The notes beneath the pieces are model-generated. The model did not search any database. It saw only the letters and a program-made list of their open reading frames with translations, and was not told the DNA's origin. 64,000 nt of DNA, from assembly GCA_963693285.1 (NCBI GenBank), contig OY848928.1, forward strand, positions 744,501 through 808,500, written 5' to 3'. The position numbers and the translations under genes were made by a program. Source of the DNA: Xestospongia muta (taxonomy: Eukaryota > Porifera > Demospongiae > Haplosclerida > Petrosiidae). Every line of letters begins with the position of its first letter. The stretch's first letter is position 1. Shown here piece after piece: positions 44,701-58,278 of this stretch.

Positions 44701-47700
44701 ATAGAGAGAGGGAGTCGGAGTACTATATATACATATTGCACACATAATTTGTGTCTATTTCAATTCTAGTCCCCGTAACAATGCCGGTAATGTAGCTCTT
44801 CCCAAGAGAAAATTTACTGAGAAAGTATGTTTAATTATGTAATTATTATACAGATATGATGTGATATGCTTGCAGTTTGGTATCATTTAATTTTTTTAAT
44901 TTATCAATGTTATTGATGATTTTAATAGTTCAATTTGACTGCATCCGTCAACTTGTTAATTTTACTATCAAAATCTATCATCTTTTGTTCTCTTTAGATA
45001 AAGGAGACAGAGAAGTCAGACAACAGTCATCCCACATCGAGTTATGTAAGTTCTCTAGTTGCAGCAAAGAGTACAATTTAATTATTTTACAATACGTATT
45101 ATGTGCTACCACTATCCGCAAACACTGGAGTAATATTTGTTTAAAATAATAATTATATTTTTGAATATAAAGGTGTTTAGTTAGGCGGGTGGAGTGACCA
45201 GTCTGTTTGTAATAGTAATATGATCTCTGTTGTTAGGATTCTAGTGATTTTTGTGGATTTATTTTAGGCACACCTTGTGATCTGATGTGGCACGGATAAA
45301 TATCCCTATTTTACCTAGAATTTAAGAATAGGTCTTCTGGAAATTGGAGACCATTATTATTTGAATATTAGTATTGTCTTTTTAGGACAATACTAATTGA
45401 TTTTTGTCCATTGTGTAATTGATACACATATTGTTATTGTGTGGTAACTAGTTTTAACTGGTAACAGATTTTATGTGTACACCTGCATTTAAAAAACTTA
45501 TATATTATGAACACACAGGTTATTGAATTGTACTATATTGATAAACTACATGTAACTTGTTGTGTGTAAATTGAGTAGCTCACTAGAGTGAACAGAGTCT
45601 GTTTCATCTTTACCTTGAGTTTGGTAGCAAGACTACATACAACCTGTGTCATATAATTGAGCTTAATAACAATGAACTGTTTAACAACTTTTAATGTTAG
45701 TAAATATTTAGTAGTATTGTTGTTTATAGGCTGTCAATAAATAAAATGGACCAGATACTGGTATAAAACAGATCATCATTACATATGATTATGTTGTCAT
45801 GGTAACCACGTTGCTATGACAACATATTATTATAATTCACCAGGTCTTTTTTACCACCTGCCAATTTTTAGAGTGTTAATGAAATCATGCACTAAAAGTA
45901 TAGCTTTATGAATAGAGCTTCTTAATAGCAAGTGTGGCACAGGTTGTTATAAGTTAGTGTAATTTGGTATCCCAGGAGAGAGAGAGACAGTACTATACAC
46001 TCCTATTAATAAGATTGTCATATAATAGTTATTAGTTAATGATGTCTGAAATATTGTCTAATTCAATAAATTAGTCATTATCCTTGTGGTAACATGCTGT
46101 TGCATGCATAATAGTAATTAAACACTTAATGTGATTATAGTATAAAATAAATTAATGGCTAAAATTGAATTGTATCAGGCCATCAGTCACCACAATACCA
46201 ATAGTAGTGGATGTACTATACATGAAAATGTATTAAATTAGATTGTCGATAGCTGACTTCATTCTAATTGTTATTGGTTACCATGACAATTCCCTAAGTG
46301 GTCCATTTTCTCCTTCCCACAAAGAGCCCTTGTACTTTTATCCCTCCTCTCTCCAGGTGTTTTGTGGAACGCTAGCAACCACAATAACTATACTATAGTT
46401 GTAACAATAGTCACACATTTTATCATTTTATTGTAGTATATATGTATATTAGATGTTGTGTACCAATTAGTTGCCATGGTAATTTAATGAGACTAATTAA
46501 ACTATTCGGTCCCATTGGGATTTATGTCACTGTGTGAATTATATGAGTGGTTTGTGGTAAAGTAGGAATATCCTGCAACCATTACATGGGAAGGTAAGAT
46601 GGATGGATGAATTGAAAGAGGTAGATGGTTGATTACATAAAATTGATCTAGGGACTTTTCTCATGAAATAGAATATATTATCTTAAGTGTTACTTGATTT
46701 TTTCAATACTCAATTATTTAGTTATTCGATTTTTTAGTATGTTCGTTCTTATCCTGTTCTATAGACCACACATTTGTCATCCTAATTACTCTAATAATAC
46801 TTACAGTGACTAGCTACATGGCCACAAGTTTATATTTTAAATTTCTATAATACTACCGACAAGATATATGTCTTGTGGATGTAGTGATTGTTAATTGGCT
46901 TAAAATAATTTGTTGTGATTATAGGCCAGGCTTTCTTTTAGTAATTTCTTTGTCTACAACATACTTTAAATAGTAGATTGTATTATAAATACTATACAAG
47001 AACCCAACATGTTATAATTCAGTTTTTATATCTTAATGTCTTTAAAATCTCTATTTATAAGTAACTTAAGATAATGTTCAATTGTTTTACTGTTGTTTCA
47101 TGATAGTTGTATTTTAACTAACTCACTGATAACTTGAATAATATGTAACTGTTGTATTAACTACTTCAATAGTTAAGTCTCAGACCCAAACTCTATAAAC
47201 CGAGCATGAGACTTAATCCAGTATAAAGCTGATGTATAGTCTCTCAACATTCCTATTTAACCACTTAATAATAAATAGCATTCATTTTTATTTATTAATT
47301 TCCTAGTCTACCTTTTCCAATGGCCAATATACAGGAAGAAATGAACTACATCAAGTTGAAGTATCACGGAATCAAAATACAGCAAGCAAAGTAGTGGAAG
47401 AAGATGACAAAAAGGAGAAAGAGAAAGACCTGATGCCCCCACCTTCTTTGCCTTTAAAAGGAGGGCCTACCACTACCACCACCATTGCTAATATGCCACC
47501 TTCTTCTCTACCCACATCTAGAACTGGTAAGACCTAAAATAACTACTACCTCTAAACAAGTGAATATCAGTACTTACCACAGTGATCTAAGGTAACCGTC
47601 ATTAGTAAGCTCTACATTAGTAGACATTAGTAGTGACCACAGTGACCTAAGATAGCTGCTACCATTAGTATTTACCACAGTGATCTAGAATATCTACTAT

Positions 47701-49858
47701 CAGTACTTACCACAGTGACCTAGGATAGCTACCATTAGTAAGCTCTAGACTAGTAAACATTCGTACTTACCACAATGACCTAGAATAGCTACCATTAGTA
47801 TTTACCACAATGACTTACGATAGCTACCATTAATAAGCTCTAGACTAGTAAACATCAGTACTTACCACATTGACCTAGGATTGTTACCATTATTAACCTC
47901 CAGACTAGTGATTGACTTACCACAGTGACCTAGAAAGCTACCATTAATAAGTTCTAGACTAGTAAACATCAGTACTTACCACAGTGACCTAGGATAGCTA
48001 CCATTAGTAAGCTCTAGACTAGTGAACATAAGTACTTACCACAGTGACCTAGGATAGCTACCATTAGTAAGCTCTAGACTAGTAAACATCAGTACTTACC
48101 ACATTGACCTAGGATAGCTACCATTATTAACCTCCAGACTAGTGAACATCATTATTTACCACAGTGAATTATCATAACTATATTGTCATCATGGCAGTCA
48201 CATCAAAATAATTTCTTTCTTAAGTTCATGTGAACAGCACAAAGTACAAACCTCAACATGGACCCTCTGGGAAAGTTCTAATTGATCAACCACTCAAGTC
48301 TCTGGTTGAGGTCTGTCTAGTTCATGTCAACTTTAAGAATTATTCCTTTATTAAATGCACATTTCTTGGAAAGGTTCAAAGTTATGAATTATTTATTAAC
48401 AAAAATTTATAACAACATTGCCCGCCCTCTCTTAATTTCCAGGAGGTCACAATACCTCACAGCTGTTTCTTTATTATTCTATTCTCATGCTTTGGTATGT
48501 CCAGCTTGTGTCCTAACCTTTTATGTTGTAGTTCTTTGGAAGAATAAACTAGTTAATTGGACATGATATAAACTTAATATTAGACCATAATTGATGTTGT
48601 TAGATTGCCTCTCTTTATTCACTTGAGAGCTGTGTTGTTTAAGTAGCTAAGAGACTGATTCCACACACTCCTAAGTGTCTACTAATGATGACTGTGCTTA
48701 CAACAGACAGAATATATTTTGCTTACAATGTTGGCTTCCAATAAATAGATTTAATGTGACAGTACTTATCACAGTAGACTGTAGTAGTACTGTACTTACC
48801 CTACTGACACCTCCTATAAGCTAGATAATAAAGTGTACTCATTGTGTGGGTTGGTTGTGTAGTGTAAATAATGAGGAAGTGTATTATGTCATTTGGCTGC
48901 TGTCATAGTAAAGGGTTACAACTTGCATCTATTACTAATGGAGGGTTTCTCCATTGTAGTAGAACTTCTCAATAGAGGATCATATCCTCTATTAACGTCG
49001 CTTTAATAGAGATTAATATATAGTACAGCCAGTTTACTGTTTTATGTACTACTTAAATATATGATATCATTGAGGGCATACCAAGGTCAGCTGTCAAGAG
49101 GCTTCACAGAACAATGTGCGGGCCATATTAAGTTTGTGAAACAAGAAATATACCACCCAAGTTAGATTAATTATCTACCAAAAGATCAGATTTCTTTGAA
49201 AGATTTAATATAATTTTTACACATTAAAGAATTATTAGATTTAATAATCGTCTTCTTTGATAGACTAGCTTCAGAGGGCAAATATACTCACAAGGGACTA
49301 GGCTATCTAACAGGTTTCTCTCTACTGTGAGGTTTCTTCCCACTATAGCTCTTTCTTTATTTTAATAGTATCAACATTATTAGACTGTTTTCCTGGTCTT
49401 GTTTGTTGTGGCTTGTTGTGTGTGTTATTTTATTTGTATGATTTGGGTTCATGAACCTGGGTTAGGTTACCATGCTCTTAATGCCTTTGGCCATAGGCAG
49501 ATGTTATATAATCTTATGTAATAGAGTATTGGGTTATGGTTTGTGTGAGCTTGTCCTGTTTATCATGCTCTTAATGTCCTTTGACCACGGCTGGTTGTTA
49601 TATAATCTTATGTAATAGAGTATTGAGTTAGAGTTTGTGAACCTGTCCTGCTTTTAATGTCCTTTAGCCACAAGTAGATGTTATATAATCTTATGTAAGA
49701 GTGTTAAGTTAGGGTTTGTGAATCAGTCTTGTTACCATGCTCTTAAAGGCCATGTGTGGACGTTATATAATCTTATGTAATCAAGTATTGAGTTAGGGTT
49801 TGTGAACCCGTCAGATTAATTTATTATGTAATGCTTTTAATTAGAACATCTGGCTTTT

Positions 49859-49922
<64 letters not shown>

Positions 49923-50026
49923 GTTTTAAGCGACCATCTTCTGCCCCGTCAAATGAATCTAAAAAACCTAACTCATTTCCATTAGTAGGTTACGGAGATG
50001 ACTCTGATTCAGACAATGACAGTTAA
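41738..50026 (+). CDS. KHDC4: KHDC4 (BLOM7-type) KH-domain splicing factor
   Basis: Seventeen coding exons give 636 residues (human 614): 41738-41902, 41961-42073, 42133-42246, 42735-42787, 42839-42927, 43069-43155, 43233-43357, 43408-43468, 43783-43882, 43945-43964, 44017-44106, 44175-44579, 44632-44693, 44770-44824, 44998-45045, 47307-47526, 49923-50026. The human protein binds RNA and takes part in 5' splice-site choice. The start [18 protein letters not shown] matches the family; then [94 protein letters not shown] long Pro-rich region with NIGAPPPP repeats follows, then [24 protein letters not shown] and acidic [12 protein letters not shown]. One exon is only 20 bp. The last two introns (2.3 and 2.4 kb) are large for this genome. 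Confidence 0.94.
42317..42668. repeat. About 20-bp (CCATCCATCAATCCATTTAT)n minisatellite in a KHDC4 intron
   Basis: About 17 imperfect copies of a unit built from CCATC, AATCCATTTAT and TATCTAT variants. It creates overlapping open frames rich in Ile/His/Pro/Ser that are not genes. Confidence 0.95.
43590..43770. repeat. About 46-bp degenerate repeat in a KHDC4 intron
   Basis: Repeats of ATGTGTCCATTTTGTTGAAC and TGTACGTCTATTTTATCAAA-type segments, about four copies. Confidence 0.8.
45046..47306. other. 2.3-kb KHDC4 intron without recognised content
   Basis: AT-rich sequence with no gene, RNA or array recognised. An AATAAA pair occurs near 45736-45744, so an alternative shorter transcript ending here is possible but unsupported. 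Confidence 0.4.
47550..48175. repeat. 60-bp minisatellite in the last KHDC4 intron
   Basis: About ten copies, the best exactly 60 bp apart (for example at 48001 and 48061), built from GCTACCATTAGTAAGCTCTA, GACTAGTAAACATCAGTACT and TACCACAGTGACCTAGGATA. Some copies have internal deletions. Every unit holds ACTTACCACAGTGACCTAG, which resembles a minus-strand splice donor. Confidence 0.95.
49440..49815. repeat. About 85-95-bp minisatellite in the last KHDC4 intron
   Basis: Four copies of a unit containing TATATAATCTTATGTAATAG, AGTATTGAGTTAGGGTTTGT and TGCTCTTAATGTCCTTTG. Confidence 0.9.
49862..49919 (+). repeat. (CT)n polypyrimidine tract of the last KHDC4 intron
   Basis: About 29 CT units followed at once by CAAG and the last coding exon ([10 protein letters not shown]). 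Confidence 0.95.
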
Positions 50027-50244
50027 TTCAGTCACATGACTATCATATGATTTGTATTATTTCATTTGAATTTGTTGTAGATATTCTTTTTTCTTAAAGT
50101 CAAATATTTTCATTCTACAAACAATGAGATATACAATCATCTTATTCTACTCTTCACATGTAACACAATCTTATACAAGAATGTAACACCACCATCTTTT
50201 TAGACTGATGCCTCCATGGACTCAAAGTCTTAGAATCTCAATCC

Positions 50245-50261
50245 AATAAAGTGACAATAAA
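50245..50261 (+). terminator. KHDC4 poly(A) signals
   Basis: Two AATAAA hexamers (50245-50250, 50256-50261) about 220 bp after the KHDC4 stop. Confidence 0.6.
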
Positions 50262-51438
50262 GAATGTGAAGATAAGAAATTAATACTTAAGAAATGTTAA
50301 GGATTGCTTTTGGAGAACTTATACCAAATGATTTTGTGCTAATAAACTTCCACTCTGTATTAAGATTTATCATCATCTTTGTATTTTACATCTTATTAAG
50401 ACCTCACAGATTCGTCCAATATAATCGACTACTCTATTTAACATATCAATGCTTGCCACACACGCCTATTGTATTACAGTGTAAGCTAGGGCCTGCAGTT
50501 GCGTGCATATACTTTATTGTATTGTACATTAAATTGCCTTGTAGTAATAACTGACAAGAGTTACTATCATAACTGTTGTCATGGTTACATAGCAACTACA
50601 ATTATCATTATTATTATAATAATGATGTCATACATTTAACAATAATACATTGTGTGTCAGACATGTTTACTATGATGATGGCCACTTTAAATTAGACTTA
50701 GCAAACACAAGGAAATCAATAATAATGTCCAAGTACTATAACATTGTGCATGTGGTTTGTTTGTACTCAATTACTTCATTAGGTAAACCAATTGTGTAAC
50801 TTGATTCCTGTTATATCATGCGAATTCGTCTGTAGTATGTTACTATAGACATTGATTATTATAATATTTGCAACACAATCTGTAATGAAGTTGATTGGTA
50901 ATCATTAACAATACACTATAGAACTGTAAAGATATTGCTATAGTGTAACTGACCTAGATAACTACTATATATACTTGTTCTGGTCCTATATTGACAAAGT
51001 ATTATTTGACCTTTACATCAAAGATACATCTCTTCATTATAGGGGACACTTTCTAAGGTTTTAAAGTGTCCATTACAAAGAGAAATGTCATTGTATTTCA
51101 GTCAAGTTGTTACAACCTTGATGTACAATTAATATTATCCCAATTATTAATGACTTAATTTTTTTATCTTTATTGCTATTCATTAAAAAACAATTAAATA
51201 ACAATATTTATCACAATACTAAACAACAAGTGTAAAACACATTGTTTAACTATCAAACATAAACTAATAATGTTCATTATTGTCAGCTGTTAGACAGCTT
51301 GACAAAAAAAAACGAGACTATTAACAAATAAACAAAACACTAACACATACTATCGATAACTATAGAGTGATCATAATCTGCAAATGAAATGCCAAACAAA
51401 CGCAGATTCTGTCAAAAAATTGCCATCTAATAAAATTG
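50262..51438. other. Intergenic between convergent KHDC4 and Reeler-type gene
   Basis: About 1.2 kb of AT-rich sequence; no gene recognised. Contains an inverted TTATTATTATAATAATGAT near 50605-50625 and presumably both 3' UTRs. Confidence 0.4.
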
Positions 51439-53569
51439 TTATTGTTCTGATAGTATATCTGGGTCAATCAATGAAGCTACACAGTCAATACGTCGTTCTA
51501 TGTTGACAGGAAATTTCTCGGTCCTATTAGGCTTTGTTGGATCTGTTGGGACGCAATTATATTTACGATTTCTTGTCCATTGATTGAGGGAACAGGTGAC
51601 ATTGAATGTGTTTCTTTCGCAGTCATCTCCACAAACAACATTCTGAGTGCAGGTCTCAACGTATGTGAAGTGTTTGAGAAGAGCGTGGCTTGTACAAGAG
51701 TAAGTAATGTCATCTTCTGATGTCCACATCTTTGTGTCGACTGCCTTAGAAACATTTCTAGGACACCTCAGACGAGCTAGAGAGAGAGAGAGAGAGAGAG
51801 AGTCAGTACAAAGTTTATAAACAACAATCCTCTAGCACCTACAGATTATCTCAACTACCAAACATTTCACTATTACTGTTGTCCCTACTACAATGTTGTA
51901 AGAGTTTATTAGTGGGAGAGACCTGCTAGATTTCTTAAAGATTGTATCATTACTTAGTTTACGCGCACCACGAGTGGACAGCTCTCAAGTGAAAGAGTAC
52001 TGATGCAACACAGTCAAGGTAATATAAACAACAGTTCTAATGGGCTACACTATGTACTATAATATTAAAAGTAGAACTTTACTATAGCCCTTATTAGGTT
52101 AAAGGTTTACTAAAGGTCACTACTATAAGGCTAGCTATCACAAGTACTTTCAGTTTCGAATTCAAAGTATTATTATATAGTACATACTTGCTGTATCATT
52201 GCACGTAGGATAGGTGCAAGGGATCGGAGTTGGTGACACTGTGAGTATTGTTGTTGGTGTACTTATAGATGTTGTTTTTATTGTTGAAGTAGGTATTGGT
52301 ATTGGTGTTGGTGTTGGTGTTGGTGTTGGTGTTGATGTATGGCAAGGACAGAATGTTATATGTTTGTCTTCAATTGACTCTTTAAAAGAGAAGACCACTG
52401 TTGTTCTGTGGAAAGAAGGAGGAAGTTTGTGGTTTGATGTAAACATAATACACTCTGTGGTCACTTTTATAAGTAAACTTAATTAAGAGGTTCTTAAGTG
52501 CCTGTTGTCTTCCTTACCTGATTGTAAAACATTTTCTTGTTTTTGGAGTGAACTGGAAATCAAGTTCTTTTGCATAAAGTTTTTGCCTATTTGGATAAAG
52601 GAAGAAAAAATTGATATCTTATTCTTTGTTCTTGATATTGAATACTTCTTTTAACGCTATTGTCCTAACTACACCCTTGAAGTTATGGATCTCAATATCA
52701 CATTTCAAACAGTGGGATGAATAGCAAATAGTGGGAGGATATTTACATTGCAGGAAAAAAGTAATGTACATTGTTAGATCTTGACCATCATATCAAATTC
52801 ATTAGAACACTTATTGATATAATTGGGCCTCATGCTAAGCTAAAAGGTTATTCTATTAAAACAATTTTAGAGGCTACAATCTTCAGATAAAGTTTAGCTG
52901 TAGGAAAGTTTTTTTGCTAGAGTACTTTTTGCTAGTATGCGAATCAAAGTGCTCTATTAACTTACACTTGATAATAAAGACGAACACCACGACACAGCTC
53001 CGGTTCCCTTTGGTTTTCAGCGATTTTATCTGGTAGACAAGTTTCTTTGTTCTTGATGCTACTTTTTTCAACAGCCATTAAAATTCCCAGGATGTTATAC
53101 TTGTTGTTAGTAACTTTCACTTGAACTGTAGAAAAAGAAAAAGATTTTAATAATTAATAACAATGAAATAATAACAAAAATTAATAACCATTACTAACTA
53201 CAAGGTAGAATGTGCTAATTGCAGCTAAGAAGTGATCTGTTTAGTTACTTTGTTCATACTAACAATTGAAGGTTTCTATTTTAACAACATTGCAAAATTG
53301 CAGTACTAACAAAATGTTAGCAAAATAAAAAAATTATATAATATAGAAATCAACTTACATATTTGTGAGTCGTTTGGAGTAAAGCATTTCTTTTCCTCTC
53401 CATTTTTCCATATTTTTATAGTAAAATCTCCATCAGATGGTGGCTTAGTCCCCTCATGATCTGTTTTTAAGGTGCAAATTCTTGATTCTTGAGGAATCCC
53501 TGTTGAATAAGCTGTAGCCTGTTGAAACAGAAGTGCTAACGACACTGTTACGATAACTGCAATCTGCAT
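51439..53569 (-). CDS. Secreted protein with Reeler-like domain and Cys-rich C-terminus
   Basis: Minus-strand exons: 53569-53359, 53125-52966, 52586-52518, 52477-52188, 51776-51439; 355 residues with closing phases. A signal peptide (MQIAVIVTVSLALLFQQATA) is followed by a domain reading GIPQESRICTLKTDHEG, KPPSDGDFTIKIW and KVTNNKYNILGILMAVEKSS, the pattern of Reeler domains (early Cys, a Cys/His stretch, then Y-x-GFL-like strand). Further on TRKCFTI and TTECIMFTSNHKLPP supply more cysteines, as in Reeler. A (Thr-Pro)n linker links to a C-terminal module with about nine cysteines (CPRN, YSCTS, ETCTQNVVCGDDCE, VTCSLNQW, YNCVP, IDCVAS) that I cannot name. No membrane helix after the signal. A matrix or defence role would fit Reeler proteins of invertebrates but is inference. 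Confidence 0.72.
51779..51802. repeat. (GA)n at the Reeler-gene splice acceptor
   Basis: Eleven GA units; on the sense strand (TC)n runs into TCTAG and the last coding exon. Confidence 0.9.
52296..52335. repeat. (GGTGTT)n coding repeat, Thr-Pro linker
   Basis: On the sense (minus) strand ACACCA units code (Thr-Pro)n, preceded by similar Pro/Thr/Ile/Ser repeats, linking the two cysteine-rich parts of the Reeler-type protein. Confidence 0.9.
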
Positions 53570-56500
53570 ACTGCTGGAGAAAGTTATTGAATTGTTACTA
53601 AATCTGTCTGGAAGAGGCCTTTTCTTTGCAATGCTGGTGTCCTCACACTCCTTTTATAACACGTGCGTCGGTAAGGCGGGTGGGAGTTAGCTAACTCAAT
53701 TTACACAAGTATTATCTTGTATGGTATGCGTTATTACAGGCAAAGCCAAAAAATGATCTGTTTAATTTAAATTGAGCACTAGACCTCGCGCGTTCTACTA
53801 AACATATGATTTTATAGTAGAAAGACAATACATGCTATACACTGGTAACAAGAAGACACAATGGGTTTTCTAACTTCCTCCTTACAAAATTCAAAAGGTC
53901 ATCAAATGATTCTAGAGAATAGTTAATATTCATTGATCCAGGCCATTCTAACATTGAATTAGTGTTCATAGATCCAGGCCATTCTGACATTGAAATTTTT
54001 GGGGGTTCACAAATGATAAGATCTACACTGACAACCTCACAACTTTGCTGTATGGAGTGATCTCATATAACATTGTCTTCAAGAATTTACACATAACATG
54101 CACAGCTCCTGAGCCATGCATACAATAGTTTGTGCTTTCAGATAACATCTTATGACTGTGACCAGATCTCCGGTCTGCACTAGACCACGCTGCTCATTGT
54201 ATAGCAAAAAAGTTAATAGAATCTTTTGGGCTTACATGTTGGTATGTGACTTAGATTACATATATGCAGCTGCACTTGCTATAAATATTTCTACTGTTAG
54301 TACAAAGTCATGGGAATAATATGTACAATGAAAAATACAAGCTATGCTATGAGAGGTAATGAAATGTTTTCAGCTGCTCTACAATGGCGTAGTTATTGAA
54401 CACGTGTGATAACTGAAATATATCCATGTTTTGTATTGTTATCTATGGTTGCTATGGTTATGTCACATGACAATATATTAAGCCCATCAATCCAGCAGCG
54501 AGTAATACAATAACTATTATAATTTTGCGACGTATAAATTTATGAAAGAATTTAAAGATCATATACATAGATAACGAATCCATAGCCATGAAGAAATAAT
54601 TTAAAAAACATAGTATGGTTGCCATGGTGATTTAACTGATAATAAATAGATTGTTTGTATAAGAGTGCCATGGAAAGGATGTTGTATGATATTAATGAGG
54701 TATTGATTGAGTAACTATATTTTGAATTTCATCAGAGGAGGGAGGATAGTGTGAACAATGTGTTGATAAATAAGGAAAGCTACTAAAAGAACACCTGTGG
54801 AGTACATGTATTGTACATGTACTGTGTACAGAATATAATGTGAACATGCATTGAATATACTTGTTTTTGTGTTAGCCATTGTTGCCTAGCAACAAGCATT
54901 CACTACTATGATTTTTGACCAACACATCCATTTATCCATTTATGGATCTATTCATCCATCTATTCAATCCATCCATCCATCAATCATTTATTTCATCATC
55001 AAGCAATTACTTTGGAATCAATATCAAGGCTGAGTTAACAAACTATGAAACTTTTATGAAAAACATTGGAGTGTAAGTTAAGGTTTGTCATCCTCGGTAC
55101 AACCACAAAGAATTTTCAAAGATGACTTAGACCACTACAGCCATATATGGTAATAATCCAATAAAAGTACGCACTTGCTAATTTGGTAATATGTACCTTT
55201 AACTGATCTCATACTGTCATGACCCACCTTGTTTTTAGATTTATATTATGTTGTGTTATAAGATGAATAGTATTACTGCTGGAAACCATAATTTTATAAA
55301 GAGATACAAATGATCATAACATTATTAAATAGTTTATAAGGAGTGAAAACCTATGCCTCTTCCTTTTTCATTTAAAACAATCTCTCCAGCACCTATTGCT
55401 GCAGGGCTCATAGATGAAAACCTACAATCTGACAGCTGTCAGAGGGCAACGAGGCCATTCATCTGTTGACAGTTCAATAATTAAGTACATAAGTGAATAC
55501 ATGTGTGTTAAGTCAGTGATATACAGGAAGTTTGTGATTTTAGACACTCATCAGTTTTCATCTATTTTAAAAAGCTCCATTATAATATCAATCATTTGTT
55601 TGTTGAATTAAGTGTCATAATATCACATTATAGTAATTGGCAAAAAAAACTTAATTCTGATAAGGTGCACTCAACTGGCATGATCAATACAAATAAATTT
55701 TATCTTCCAACAACAGAAGCAAATAAGTGCACCATACATGATTATCTCATTCTTCCTTTTGCCTAAGATCTCTCATAAACTCTGAAGTGTCTTTGAGAGT
55801 AGGTGTTGTATAAGCTTTGATATGAATACTTAGGTATTAACTTAACAACAACCACAAAATAGTAACAAACAAAAATTATAGGAAAAAAGAAGACCTTTAA
55901 CCAAACAGTGTCCCTTATGGACATTTCCAGTATTCATTACTTATTTAGCATCTCAAGAAAGAATATCATTTTAACAATTCCATAAAAAGATAGAAATACA
56001 ATAGTCATTTGATAGAACACAATGGATTTCTCAATAGATAACCTGATATGATAATAGATAAGATCGCATACAATAGTCATTTGATAGAACACAATAGATA
56101 ACGATCTATTCTCAATAGATAACCTGGTATGATAATAGATAAGCTTGCACATAACCATGTCTGAATTGTTGTAGCTTTTGTTAATGGAATATCATAATAT
56201 ACTCTCTTTCATAATAATTAATTAAATAACAACAATACTGACAATCAGAATGACAACATAAGGTAACAAACAGTTTTGGTAAGAAGTAAAAAGAAGGAGA
56301 CAATTAAAGAGGTTCTTGTCACGTTATTTTGTCTTGAAAATAGACGACATTTTAAGCATTCCTTTTGGTCCCTTACCAGACCCAACACAATGAAAAGATA
56401 AAGCCATTGAAAAGCATATTTTGACTTGATTTTATGTACATGAAAACTGATGAAAGAACTTAGAGCACTTCTTGGTCAGACATCAGATGAAAGAAAACAT

Positions 56501-58278
56501 TATTATATGTAAACAAACAAATGCTAAATAATTTGGCCAAATCATTAGACAAAACAACTTTTCTAGTACATGTATGTAAAAAACAAACCAGGCCATATTG
56601 TGTGTGTGTGTGTTAAACTACAGTACTATTAAATACATTTAAACTGGTATGTTTATTCCAAGGTTTGGCCAAGTTGCTTAGACCAAACAAACATTTACAA
56701 GGAAGGAAAAGAATTCAAGTGTACAAAACTTGTGATGTATCTATAACTATAACATCTTTTTAATAAAAAACTAAATTATTATACCCACACTAATTGAGAT
56801 GGTGCCAAATATCTACTAACCACTTCAGAGAGATCATTAATTTCTGTTTTGAAGTAAATAAACAGTACATATTATCATAGTAATTTTGTCAATTTTTCTA
56901 CAGTTCATTTATCACTCCATTATAAGTATTCACTGTCTGAACCTTCTTTTCATGCTGGACATGAAGTCAACTTGGTAACGAACCTCAGGAATGCAATTTA
57001 GAAAGCATATGAACATAACACCTTAATTGGCAACGAGATTGACATATAAATGTACTACAGATCGGAGCTCTTAGAAAAGCCAATATAGTAAATGTTATAT
57101 CAATTTTAATGAAGGTTCTTACTTAAATTTTGGAAAGAAATTGATAAAACTTTGAATGGGAAGAATACTAATTACTTGATATATTGAAGGAAGCAATTAC
57201 TTTTAAGATGAGATATCGGTAAATTACAAGTTGCATTACATAAGATAATTAGATTGCTCTTTTAACTAATTTAATTATATTTGTGAGGTTATCTATAAGC
57301 AACATAGTTCAGAGTCTATATAAACCAAACTTGTAAGATTGGCATGTAATAGATGAAGCAAAGAAGAGCTAAGTCTCACAGTAGAGACACAGCAGATAGT
57401 AGCTTGGTGCCATTTTATCAGTATGTAGCTATAATAACTATTAGCATAATGTAGAGTGTTAAATTATTAGTTAATACTATAAGAATGTTCGAGCATGTAC
57501 TATAGAGAATTATATAACATTAGTAGCACAATAGACTATAAGTGAGCATGTACTATAGAGGATTATATAACATTAGTAGCACAATAGACTATAAGTGAGC
57601 ATGTACTATAGAGAATTATATAACATTAGTAGCACAATAGACTATAAGTGAGCATGTACTATAGAGGATTATATAACATTAGTAGCACAATAGACTATAA
57701 GTGAGCATGTACTATAGAGGATTATATAACATTAGTAGCACAATAGACTATAAGTGAGCATGTACTATAGTGGATTATATAACATTAGTAGCACAATAGA
57801 CTATAAGTGAGCATGTACTATAATAGAGGATTATATAACATTAGTAGCACAATAGACTATAAGTGAGCATGTACTATAGAGGATTATATAACATTAGTAG
57901 CACAATAGACTATAATTGAACATGTACTATAGAAGGGGATCATGATACATCCCCACATGTAGGTGGATTAGTCTCATATTTATGATTTCACTATTTAAGG
58001 TAAATCTTTAGTGTACCATATGACTTTTAATTGGTGTATTAAAGTATTAATATTTGTGGGAGAAGGGAGAGAGGATACAATTACACATTTGTGTAATGAA
58101 GCTAAACCCTCCTATGTCATCAGCTGTGAAAATACTAAATCATATTTTATAAGATGATACATTTGAAAGAATGCAGAGGTTTAACATTTAAAATACAAAC
58201 AGCATTCCTTTTATGTTCATGAACAGAAGATGACATTACAACGATTTCTTTTTTAACAAATAAAACAATTAATTATTG
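53570..58278. other. 4.7-kb region without recognised genes
   Basis: No conserved coding exon found in either direction. Contents seen: a duplicated block with ATCCAGGCCATTCT (53935-54000); ATCC-type repeats near 54925-54985; a repeated CAATAGTCATTTGATAGAAC block (56000-56150) and a 53-bp minisatellite (57488-57930). Part will be promoter of the Reeler-type gene and 3' UTR of AGGF1. Confidence 0.5.
57488..57930. repeat. 53-bp minisatellite, about eight copies
   Basis: Units starting AGTGAGCATGTACTATAGAG at 57541, 57594, 57647 and onward, 53 bp apart, containing GATTATATAACATTAGTAGC and ACAATAGACTATA. Copies differ at one or two bases. Confidence 0.95.

Noticed and set aside
52214..52486. GVGVGV-repeat open frame on the plus strand
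   Set aside because: Antisense of the Thr-Pro linker of the Reeler-type gene.
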